A stretch of 64,000 bases of DNA from Loigolactobacillus backii (GTDB taxonomy: Bacteria > Bacillota > Bacilli > Lactobacillales > Lactobacillaceae): NCBI RefSeq assembly GCF_003946275.1, contig NZ_RHNQ01000003.1, positions 22,217 through 86,216 of the forward strand, given 5' to 3'. Every line of letters starts with the position of its first letter. Position 1 is the first letter of the stretch. Positions 40,316 to 48,489 of the stretch are shown piece by piece. Made by a program: the position numbers and the translations under genes. The notes under the pieces are model-generated. The model saw nothing but the letters and a program-made list of their open reading frames with translations. It was not told where the DNA came from and did not search any database.

Positions 40316-40807
40316 CGAACTCAAGCGACTATTTATAAAATAGTTCGGGGGAGTGGGACAAAAGTCAATTTTGGCGCACGTTCTAGAATAATGATCGAAA
40401 ACAATAAGGCGACCAGGACAAAAGTCTTGGCCGCTTTATTTATATTTTTATTCTAATTATTGTGGTTACCGCCCGTTTTAGCTGGGAAATAAGCAATTTC
40501 TTACGGGCGTTTGCCGGCTTGGTTAACTTTTCCCCTTTTACAATTCCCTAAAAGCTAATATAATGAAGAAAAGGAAATTAAACAAAATGATAATGCCGCG
40601 CAATCTATTTTGGCTAAAGCGAATTGTTTCAAGCTTTTCATTGAAAGCGATGATTGAAACCCATTCTTGCTCGATCAGTTGTTCGCTTACGCATCAACTT
40701 TGGGAAACCTTCCTAGCAAAGTTCGCAAAAATAGCGTATATTTTGTGTGACGCCATTTTGTTTAATCATGTTGGCGTATCATTACAATTCATTTTAGGAG
40801 TTTACTT
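40316..40807. other. intergenic region with hairpin repeat copy C
   Basis: It contains the short repeat copy at 40347-40438 and an inverted repeat CGCCCGT (40471) / ACGGGCG (40511). The rest is AT-rich with the promoter of the next lipoprotein presumably in it. The frame at 40563-40811 has no credible ribosome site and looks random. Confidence 0.5.
40347..40438. repeat. hairpin repeat element, copy C (internally deleted)
   Basis: About 92 bp. It keeps both ends of the element seen at 26945-27119 (GGAGTGGGACAAAAGTC and GACCAGGACAAAAGTC) and the TTTTGGCGCACGTTCTAGA segment. It has lost the central palindrome of about 85 bp. It is more diverged than copies A and B. Confidence 0.7.
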
Positions 40808-41446
40808 ATGAAAAAAATAATTAGTTTAGGGCTTGTTTTAACGACGACGTTAACGTTGAGTGCTTGCGGCAATCAGGCTAGCAGCAAACAATCATCCTCT
40901 GAACCAGCAAGCAGTCAATCTTCCAGTACTAGTAAAAACAAAGTGAAAAAGTCTGGTTCACAAAGCAATCAAGCTAAAAACAACGAAAAAAACACTAGTA
41001 CACAAAGTAGTCAAGCAACGAGCACTGATACTACTGATGGCAGCACCGTTGTGGCTTCCAATTCGTCTGCACAGAGTTCAACACCAAGCCAAGCAGCTAG
41101 TAAGCAAGCGGTTAATAGTAACAGCACTAGTGACCAAACTAGCAGTAACAGCCAGGCAGTTGCTCAATCTACAACTACAAGCGATCAATCAGAACCACAA
41201 GCAAACAACCTTTCGGCTAGTCAAATTCGGCAAATGTTAGTGACTCAAATGCACGCTAATGGTAGTGCTTTGGCAACTATTCCTGACAGCACAATCACTA
41301 GTACCTATAACCAGGCCGTTAAAGCTGGCTCTGATGTCGGTGGTGTTTATTACCCATTACTGAAACAATACCCAGCAATCGGTGGCGACGATGCTAACTA
41401 TTACGGCCAGCAATCAAGCCAACCGACTAGCGGCCAAGCTAACTAA
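40808..41446 (+). CDS. Ser-rich lipoprotein with a conserved C-terminal domain
   Basis: 212 residues: signal peptide with lipobox LSAC (Cys at 20), then a Ser/Gln/Thr-rich spacer (about 22-138), then a predicted folded domain of about 70 residues (SASQIRQMLVTQMHANG to the end). AGGAG precedes the ATG. It is predicted anchored outside the membrane, with the spacer holding the C-terminal domain away from it. I do not recognise the domain. It lies between two lipoproteins that share a different repeat. Confidence 0.7.
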   Translation: MKKIISLGLVLTTTLTLSACGNQASSKQSSSEPASSQSSSTSKNKVKKSGSQSNQAKNNEKNTSTQSSQATSTDTTDGSTVVASNSSAQSSTPSQAASKQAVNSNSTSDQTSSNSQAVAQSTTTSDQSEPQANNLSASQIRQMLVTQMHANGSALATIPDSTITSTYNQAVKAGSDVGGVYYPLLKQYPAIGGDDANYYGQQSSQPTSGQAN

Positions 41447-41581
41447 ATTATCACGGACTGCAGTTTCGACCTGTTTTCCTTACCCAGTATTAAATTTTTA
41501 AATAATGCTTATACTTGTGTTTTAAAGAATAGTAATTAAATATTCTTCAAAACACATTCTATTTAATTTGGAGGTAAATTA

Positions 41582-42022
41582 ATGAAAAAAATACTTAAGT
41601 TCATGGTTCTTTTGTTAACCGTCTCGGGCCTAGCAGCCTGCAGTACCAATGGTTCAACAAACGACTCATCAACCTCTTCAAAAAAGAGTTCGTCGGCACA
41701 AGTTTCTAAATCTTCAGAAAGTTCAACTAGCGCGGCCAGTGAACAGCAATCCAGCCAGGCAACTTCCGCTAGTCAGGCCAGTGACTCTAATAGTCAATCT
41801 ACAGCCAGCCAAACCTCTGCTAGTTCTGGCCAATCAAGTCAAAACAGTAACAATAATATGCAAAATGATCCTAGCGACAGCAATAACAATAAGGTCAATA
41901 ATGATCCAAAGGCTGGATCGCAATCTAGCAGTAGTAGCTCGCAGTCGCAGAATGATATGCAAAATAACCCTAGTGACAGTAATAACAACAAGGTTAATAA
42001 CAATCAAAATGCCGGCCAATAA
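41582..42022 (+). CDS. lipoprotein with Asn-rich repeats, related to the one at 39590
   Basis: 146 residues: signal peptide, lipobox LAAC (Cys at 20), Ser-rich spacer (about 24-90), then two copies of NNMQNDPSDSNNNKVNN-like repeats (about 91-146). GGAGG precedes the ATG. The repeat core MQN-x2-SDS-x-NNKVNN is shared with the four units of the lipoprotein at 39590-40315, suggesting a common ancestor or shared partner. Function unknown. Confidence 0.7.
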   Translation: MKKILKFMVLLLTVSGLAACSTNGSTNDSSTSSKKSSSAQVSKSSESSTSAASEQQSSQATSASQASDSNSQSTASQTSASSGQSSQNSNNNMQNDPSDSNNNKVNNDPKAGSQSSSSSSQSQNDMQNNPSDSNNNKVNNNQNAGQ

Positions 42023-42371
42023 TGGGCACGACTACAAAAAGGTCGTTATTTTTTGAGAACTAGCATTGCGTAATGAACGGCATAAATTATTCAGCAGCGT
42101 AGTTAATGACAAAAATAGACCTTTTAGCATACGTTCGTACTAAAAATTCTGAACCTAACAAGCGGGTTGCGACAAAATTCACTTTTTGTTACAGCCCTTT
42201 TGTTGTCCATTTTTACGGCCGTGATTTTGGCTAAAGCCACTCCTTCAAGGTGACTGGGCTCGATCCTTACGACAGTATCGTCAAAAGGCACCAATTCTTA
42301 GCTAAATCAACCCATTTTCTTAAATTTTCTAGTTTATAGTTAATAAATTAACTAAAAAAGGGGTCATTTAC
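42023..42371. other. intergenic region before the LTA-synthase-like gene
   Basis: No ORF. A weak stem (GCGACAAAATTCAC with TTTTTGTTACAGC, near 42167) may end the lipoprotein transcript. The promoter of the next gene is not clear. Confidence 0.35.
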
Positions 42372-45362
42372 TTGCAAACATCGACTACGCGTCACCCCAC
42401 CAGAAAGCTTGGCCTTGTTCTGCTGGTTGGTGCATTTTTTAGCATTTTTAATACTTTATTTTTTAGCCTCGACTTCACGAGCTTAAATGGGACTAATCCA
42501 AGTCTAAAATGGGATCTGCTGACTACGATTCGGATTGGTTTAATGCCTGGTACCAGCCTACTATTATTAAGCTTTGGTTATTACACTAGTGGCCGCCGTG
42601 CCTCAATTTTGGCTGCTTTTAAAAGTTGGCTTTATATTGTTGGTCTAGGCACCCTAATCACCTCAATTACGGCTTGGATCGTTAAAGAACCCAGCCTTTG
42701 GACGTTATACGACACCATTTTCCCCATTATGCGTAACAGCTACCCGCTGCTCACCGGCGTTTTACTAGCATTATTAATTCAACCACAATTAGAAAAGTGG
42801 CTGCTGCAAACCAAACCTAGCTACTTACGCTTAGGCTTCTTATTAATTACGTTGCTCACCACCGTTTTTAACCATGATATTTTTAATTTTAATGGTGGCC
42901 AATCATTCTTAGCGGCCTTTCTTTTGGTGACGGTGGGTATGTACTTACGCCAGCATCCCTTAAAAGCCAAATTAGGCCGCTCCTTAATTTGGTCAGGCAG
43001 TTTGTTTTTACTAACTGTTTTTCTGACGGTCCTCATGTCACATATTTCCTACATGACTCATAGCGATCAATCCACGGCTTTACGTTTTGCGAGTCCGCTA
43101 ACCATTAACGTTGCCTACATGAGCCTTTTTTTATTTAATTTTCTAACACTACTACCAACTAAACTTAATTTTCAACTCAAAAAACCACAATACTTCATTC
43201 TCTACGCCCTCTTGCTCAAATCAGCAACTTACTTAGCTTTAAATTTGAAGACGCTAAACACAAACTTAGCCGGCATTAGCACTCGTCTAAAAGGACTCTA
43301 CACCTTTAGCGAAGCCTTGGCCTTCATTATTGCCGGGCTCTTACTGAATTGGCTTTTAGTAAAATGCTGCCAGCACGGCCAACGGTGGCAACGCTGGTCC
43401 CGGGCCCACGAAAATTGGACCTGGGTTAACTTACTGGATAGTATTGAAAAAATCCCCCACCAATTACACCAGCTGCTCGTTAGACACAAGTTATTCTTCG
43501 CAACAACGGTAACTTTTTACATTTTAGCGTTAGGTTCGATGCTAGCCATGAATACCAGTCTCCGAATCACGCCAAACACGGCCCTAAACTACAACATTTT
43601 TTTGTATACGTTTTTCCAACGCCAATCGATTATCTGGTTAAACGTCTTAATTATTGCCAGTCTATTTTTCATTCTCTTAGTCATCTTCAATCGTTATTGG
43701 ATTGCCTTCATCGTGACCGATTTGGCCCTTTTCTTATGGACAATTGCGAATGTGCTTAAAATTTCAATTCGCGTGGAACCCATTTTGCCATCAGAATTAT
43801 CCATGATTACGGCCCTAGGCAGCTTAGCGGGAATGATAACGCCAACAATGATCGGCCTGATGATTGGCGCCGTTATCCTGAGTGTTGGTCTAATTATTTG
43901 GCTGGAAATTCGCCACCCAATCAAACTTGGTCGCTTTGGCGTACGGCTAGTTATCAGTTTATTGGCCATCGTCTTTTTAGCGTCAAGTTTATTTTTAAAC
44001 CACCAAAATTCACCCGTCCAACTTATTTCAACGGCGCTAGGTAATTCGCCAATGTTTTATAACCAACTTGTTGGCGCCCAAAAAAACGGCCCCATTCTAC
44101 AATTTCTTAATAACTTGGATGTCACCGTCATGGCTAAACCAACTGACTACTCTAAGTCCGAAATACAACGCGTTATGAAACGTTACGAAACGGCCGCCCA
44201 ACAAATTAATAAAACACGTACCACTGATATTAGTAAACAAACCGTGATTTTTAACTTAAGTGAAAGTTTTTCCGATCCTGAACGTGTCCCTAACATGACC
44301 ATCAATGAAGACCCAATGCCAAAAATTCGGGCCATCAAGCAGCAAACCACTTCTGGTTTAATGTTGAGCTCCGGCTACGGTGGCGGGACGGCAAATATGG
44401 AATATCAAACGTTAACTGGTTTTGCCATGAGTAATTTTTCACCGACCTTGCCAACGCCTTACACGCAACTAGTGACTAATTTGGACAAGACACCTTCCGT
44501 CACGGAAAATTTCGGCTATAGTAGCGCCATTCACCCTTATTCCGGCGTTTACTATAATCGTGAGGCCGTTTACAAAAAGTTTGGCTTTAACAAGTTTGCC
44601 TATCTCGGTAGTAAAACACCGATTAAATACCAGTCTAAAATCGGCCGTAGTCCTTATTTATCCGATGAAACAGCCTATAAGAACGCTTTAGCCCAGATTA
44701 ATTCCCGTAAAGGTGGTCAATTCATTAATCTGATTACCATGCAAAATCATTTTCCTTTTGATAAAGATTTCTATAATAACCACAGCTACAAGGTTTCTGG
44801 CAGTGCTGTGGCTGATCCTAACGCCCAGAAATCTGCAGAAGACTTTGCTACCGGCGTTCACTACACCGATAATGAAGTTGCCGCCTTTAAGAAAAAGATC
44901 GATAAAATCAATAAGCCGATCATCTGGGTTTGGTACGGGGATCATTTACCAGGTATTTACTCTGGTGACGATATGGCAACTGATGGCCTGGCGCTGCACG
45001 AAACGGATTACTTCATTTACGCCAATAAATATAGCCGCCAACATGGCTATAAACAGCAACAAGCTAGTTACGTTGGGCCAAATGATTTTACGGCGATGAT
45101 GCTGGATCAAGCCAACGCAAAGGTTTCACCATACCAGGCGTTGTTGACCAAGATTCACAAGGAACTACCGGCAATGTCGCTAAGTTCCTTCACTGATTCA
45201 GTCAATACTTACAATGATGACGGTCAATTTGTTAATCAAAAAGGTCAGTTGGTCACTAAATTGACCAAAAAGCAAAAGCAGCTGCTACACGATTTTAAAT
45301 TGATTCAGTACGATGTTAATGCGGGGAAACAGTATTCGGTCACCAAAACATTTTTAAAGTGA
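42372..45362 (+). CDS. LTA synthase-like membrane sulfatase-fold protein with an extra N-terminal membrane module
   Basis: 996 residues, longer than LtaS (about 650-700). The first about 345 residues form about 10 membrane helices that resemble an acyltransferase-3-type module (RIGLMPGTSLLLLSFGYY; LTGVLLALLIQPQLEKWL). A second block of about five helices (about 375-540) is the usual LtaS membrane part. The extracellular sulfatase-fold domain (about 590-960) has NLSESFSDPERVPN, the catalytic Thr in GGGTANMEYQTLTGF, and the metal motif WYGDHLPG. It is likely to transfer glycerol- or ribitol-phosphate groups to envelope polymers. The start is TTG 42372 after AAGGGG. The extra module is inferred from hydrophobicity and motif likeness. 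Confidence 0.75.
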   Translation: MQTSTTRHPTRKLGLVLLVGAFFSIFNTLFFSLDFTSLNGTNPSLKWDLLTTIRIGLMPGTSLLLLSFGYYTSGRRASILAAFKSWLYIVGLGTLITSITAWIVKEPSLWTLYDTIFPIMRNSYPLLTGVLLALLIQPQLEKWLLQTKPSYLRLGFLLITLLTTVFNHDIFNFNGGQSFLAAFLLVTVGMYLRQHPLKAKLGRSLIWSGSLFLLTVFLTVLMSHISYMTHSDQSTALRFASPLTINVAYMSLFLFNFLTLLPTKLNFQLKKPQYFILYALLLKSATYLALNLKTLNTNLAGISTRLKGLYTFSEALAFIIAGLLLNWLLVKCCQHGQRWQRWSRAHENWTWVNLLDSIEKIPHQLHQLLVRHKLFFATTVTFYILALGSMLAMNTSLRITPNTALNYNIFLYTFFQRQSIIWLNVLIIASLFFILLVIFNRYWIAFIVTDLALFLWTIANVLKISIRVEPILPSELSMITALGSLAGMITPTMIGLMIGAVILSVGLIIWLEIRHPIKLGRFGVRLVISLLAIVFLASSLFLNHQNSPVQLISTALGNSPMFYNQLVGAQKNGPILQFLNNLDVTVMAKPTDYSKSEIQRVMKRYETAAQQINKTRTTDISKQTVIFNLSESFSDPERVPNMTINEDPMPKIRAIKQQTTSGLMLSSGYGGGTANMEYQTLTGFAMSNFSPTLPTPYTQLVTNLDKTPSVTENFGYSSAIHPYSGVYYNREAVYKKFGFNKFAYLGSKTPIKYQSKIGRSPYLSDETAYKNALAQINSRKGGQFINLITMQNHFPFDKDFYNNHSYKVSGSAVADPNAQKSAEDFATGVHYTDNEVAAFKKKIDKINKPIIWVWYGDHLPGIYSGDDMATDGLALHETDYFIYANKYSRQHGYKQQQASYVGPNDFTAMMLDQANAKVSPYQALLTKIHKELPAMSLSSFTDSVNTYNDDGQFVNQKGQLVTKLTKKQKQLLHDFKLIQYDVNAGKQYSVTKTFLK

Positions 45363-45408
45363 AATCATTCCCCTTCGTTCGCACTTATAGCTACCATATT
45401 AAATCCGC

Positions 45409-45444
45409 AAAAAGCGTGGCTAGCTTTTCCTGGCCACGCTTTTT
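45409..45444. terminator. bidirectional terminator after the LTA-synthase-like gene
   Basis: AAAAAGCGTGGC pairs perfectly with GCCACGCTTTTT around 12 nt. Confidence 0.85.
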
Positions 45445-45468
45445 ACATCTAAAAAATACAACAAAAAC

Positions 45469-45506
45469 AGGATTGCGGCTAGGACTTTTATCCCGTCGCA
45501 ATCCTG
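45469..45506. terminator. second hairpin between the convergent genes
   Basis: CAGGATTGCG pairs with CGCAATCCTG; the loop contains GGACTTTTATCCC. It probably ends the muramidase gene on the minus strand. Confidence 0.65.
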
Positions 45507-45539
45507 CTTTATTATTTTTAACTAAAAATAGCCATTATT

Positions 45540-47606
45540 TTAGAACAAACCACTATAATCAATCGAAACGTCTAACTGTGATGAGTAGCCTGGTAAATAA
45601 CCAGTATCACTAAACTGCCAAGCAGCGTAGTTAGAATTCCAATCTGAATTGGACATTGGTGAATATGGATATTGCGCCATCCAAGTCTTCTTAGCACCCA
45701 CAGTGTTTACCACAGCATCGCGGTAAGCGTAAGAAACGAAGGTGTAGACAGAATGAGACTTATAACCATAATTGCTTAATGTATTCCAGAAGGCGCTCAG
45801 GTTAGTGCCAACGCCACTATTAGCCGTTGACGTATCCTCAATGTCCGCAATCACTAAAGTACTCTTAGAAAGTCCCAGCGAATTCAGCTTATTTGCCATG
45901 TAAGTTGCTTCAGCGACAGCAGAATTGGAGCTGCTAAATTTGGCGTAATCATAAACGGCAACCTTTAAACCAGCATTCTGCGCCATTTTAATCTGTGATG
46001 CAGCGTAGGGATTGGTATAATCCGTGCCTTCTGTTACCTTAACAATCACTGTTTTAACACCCAGGGACTTCATTGTGTTGTAGTTAGCCTGCGTTAAATT
46101 GTATTGGTAAGATGAAATATCAATCGCAGAAACTTTTGGCCGCATTGGATCACCAATGGTAAAGGCATCAACTCCACCAGAAGTTGATTGTGGTGTCACT
46201 GACGTCAACAAATAAGTCGTTGGATTGAAATAATACTTTGAACCGCCGTAAGTATAGTTACCGGAAACAATCCGCCCGTTGCTGCCAAAGAGGTACCAAT
46301 CGCCCCACTGTGATTCTAGATAGGCATTGTCTTCCCGTAAATAAGTTGATGGGTTAAAGTAATAGTACGAGCCAGCCCACTTTTGAACCTTAGTTTGGAT
46401 TTGACCGTTCTTACCAAAGAGGTACCAATCGCCCCACTGAGATCTAACGTAGTTGTTGTTAACCCTTAAGTAGGTATGGGCGTCAAAATCATAGTAAGTA
46501 CCAGCCCACTTCTGCACGCCAGTTTTGATCTGACCGTTTTTACCAAAGAGATACCAATCACCCCAACGTGATTGTAGATAATTATTATCAACCCGTAAGT
46601 ATGTAGTATGGTCAAAATAGTAATAGGTATTAGCCCACTTTTGAACATCAGATTGACGAACACCATTACTGAATAAGTACCAATGCGAGCCATCATAGTC
46701 GTAGCCAGTTGCTTTGACACCATTCTTGTAATAAACTTGCGCTCCGTTTTCCGTTACCCAGCCATTTTTCACTGCTGCTTTTGCTTCAGCCGCTGAACGT
46801 GTCAAAACTTGTGGCGTACCAGTTTTGGCATACGCTGCTTCAGCACTAGCCTTAGCGGCGGCAACTGTTGCAGCATCTGCATCACCAAGTTCGGTTACTG
46901 TAGCACCATCGCTGGCAGCAGAACTGTTAGCTGATGATGCAGCAGAACTAGCCACTGAGCCAGCACTAGTGGCCGTCGAAGCGTCACTACTGGAAACAGT
47001 GTTTGCGGCCGAACTAGCCGTTGCATCATCACTAGTAGCGCTAGAAGAAGTACCTGCTTCCGTGGAAGTTGCGGCATCACTAGTCGCACTAGAAACTGTG
47101 GCGCTGGCTGCGGAACTAGTTGTGGCAGTCGTTGTTGCGGCTGAACTAGCCGTTGATGTGGCTACTGAACTAGTGGCAGTATTGGTTGGTGCTGCTGTGC
47201 TGGCAGTTGATGCGGCCGCCGCCGAACTGTTTGAACTTGTTGTAGTCGTCGCACTGGAAGCAGCGACCGTACTAGTAGCGGCAGAACTGACCGTTGTTGC
47301 AGCTACTGTTGCGCTGCTAGCCGCGGAACTAGTGGTAGTGTCGGCTGCTGCACTAGATGCCGTTGAATCAGCCGCGGCAGTACTAGTAGCAGTTAGATTA
47401 GTCGTCGCCGTTGCGCTAGTCGCGGACGCCGTTGCTTCAGTAGCATTTGTAGCTTGTGGCGTAGTCGTTGCAGCGGCTACGTGGGTGACACCAAAACTTA
47501 AACCAATTGCGGCAGTTGTAATCCCTGCGACCAGCCAGTGTTTACCTGCTTTGTAAAGTTTATAGTGTAATTTCTTTTCTTCTTTATACACGACTGATTC
47601 CTCCAA
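45540..47606 (-). CDS. secreted GH25 muramidase with KxYKxGKxW signal and aromatic repeats
   Basis: 688 residues. The KLYKAGKHW signal motif (about 16-24) and a hydrophobic segment ending VAAA (about 47) direct export, possibly by the accessory Sec route. A Ser/Ala/Thr-rich stretch (about 48-260) follows. Repeats with VQKWAGTYYDFD and SQWGDWYLFGKNGQI (about 280-470, three full units plus partial ones) resemble glucan/choline-binding modules. The C-terminal GH25 lysozyme domain (about 487-688) has AIDISSYQ and VIADIEDT with the catalytic Asp/Glu set, so it should cleave MurNAc-GlcNAc bonds. There is no LPXTG. The start is predicted to be GTG or another upstream codon near 47606, after GGAGG. 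Confidence 0.9.
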   Translation of the reverse strand: MEESVVYKEEKKLHYKLYKAGKHWLVAGITTAAIGLSFGVTHVAAATTTPQATNATEATASATSATATTNLTATSTAAADSTASSAAADTTTSSAASSATVAATTVSSAATSTVAASSATTTTSSNSSAAAASTASTAAPTNTATSSVATSTASSAATTTATTSSAASATVSSATSDAATSTEAGTSSSATSDDATASSAANTVSSSDASTATSAGSVASSAASSANSSAASDGATVTELGDADAATVAAAKASAEAAYAKTGTPQVLTRSAAEAKAAVKNGWVTENGAQVYYKNGVKATGYDYDGSHWYLFSNGVRQSDVQKWANTYYYFDHTTYLRVDNNYLQSRWGDWYLFGKNGQIKTGVQKWAGTYYDFDAHTYLRVNNNYVRSQWGDWYLFGKNGQIQTKVQKWAGSYYYFNPSTYLREDNAYLESQWGDWYLFGSNGRIVSGNYTYGGSKYYFNPTTYLLTSVTPQSTSGGVDAFTIGDPMRPKVSAIDISSYQYNLTQANYNTMKSLGVKTVIVKVTEGTDYTNPYAASQIKMAQNAGLKVAVYDYAKFSSSNSAVAEATYMANKLNSLGLSKSTLVIADIEDTSTANSGVGTNLSAFWNTLSNYGYKSHSVYTFVSYAYRDAVVNTVGAKKTWMAQYPYSPMSNSDWNSNYAAWQFSDTGYLPGYSSQLDVSIDYSGLF

Positions 47607-47801
47607 AATTGTTAATCAAACATCATAGTTACTTTTACCAAGTAGTTTTACTATACCACGCCAGGGCCGCTTTTTTTTCATTTTGGCCAACTTGTAAACC
47701 AATTGTTAAATAACTAGGTTGGTTTTCTTTATTTTTAGGGGGAGTGATTGACAGTTTTGGCCGAAAACTGTAAATTTATTAGGATTGGAGTGAAAATAGT
47801 C

Positions 47802-48230
47802 ATGCAAAAACACTACCAGCAACTTTTAAATCTATTTCAACAATATAAAAATGTTTTGGCCTACCTCATTTTTGGTGGCCTAACAACTTTGATTAACATT
47901 GGCGTTTTTGGTGTTCTCAATACAAAAACATCCCTAAATTACCAAATTGCCAACGTTATTGCTTGGTTTCTTTCTGTTTTATTTGCTTACGTTACCAATA
48001 AGCTCTGGGTCTTCGCCTCCAAAACTCACGGCCTTAAACAACTGCTGCAGGAAATGGGCTCCTTTTTCTTCTTTCGCGTCCTCTCTTTGCTAATGGACAT
48101 GGCCATCATGTGGGTCGGTATTTCGTTACTCCACGCGAACCCCCTACTCACAAAAATCGTTGACAACGTCATTGTGGTGATTGCTAATTATTTCTTTAGC
48201 AAGTGGTATATTTTTAAATCTGCAAAATAA
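47802..48230 (+). CDS. GtrA-family membrane protein
   Basis: 142 residues with four predicted membrane helices and the GtrA motif LIFGGLTTLINIGVF at the N-terminus, then VTNKLWVF (near residue 66). Family members flip or shuttle undecaprenyl-phosphate sugars for envelope glycosylation. ATG 47802 is preceded by GGAG at 11 nt. It stands alone on the plus strand among minus-strand surface genes. Two GtrB-type glycosyltransferases at 61-63 kb are candidate partners. Confidence 0.88.
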   Translation: MQKHYQQLLNLFQQYKNVLAYLIFGGLTTLINIGVFGVLNTKTSLNYQIANVIAWFLSVLFAYVTNKLWVFASKTHGLKQLLQEMGSFFFFRVLSLLMDMAIMWVGISLLHANPLLTKIVDNVIVVIANYFFSKWYIFKSAK

Positions 48231-48263
48231 TGCGCGTTTCTAAAAAATTAATTTCTTAAGCAC

Positions 48264-48315
48264 AAAAAGGATCTGGCCGAGAGGGTAATTAACGCTTCTC
48301 AACCGGATCTTTTTG
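48264..48315. terminator. bidirectional terminator between gtrA-like and the C39-like gene
   Basis: AAAAAGGATCTGG pairs with CCGGATCTTTTT, with a loop of about 26 nt that can also pair internally (GAGAGG/CTTCTC). Confidence 0.75.
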
Positions 48316-48489
48316 CTTTTGCGCTGTTAAAACTTATTTTGAAACTAATTTCACTAACGTTTAATTGACTAAATTGGTTTCAAGTCCCGAACAGGTAAGT
48401 GAAGAAATCTAAAGTAGGTTTAAAAATTGATCAGAAAAGGCTTGTAAAAATAAACCACAAACACGGCCTACCCTTCTAAATAACTCAGC

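Noticed and set aside
40563..40811. 82-residue frame before the second lipoprotein
   Set aside because: No credible ribosome site, random-looking composition, and it overlaps the ribosome site and start of the real gene.
46825..47556. 243-residue Ala/Val-rich frame on the plus strand
   Set aside because: It is the complement of the Ser/Ala/Thr-rich part of the muramidase gene; such codon bias keeps several frames open. No ribosome site, and the minus-strand protein is clear. The same applies to 57412-57846 and 52243-52527.
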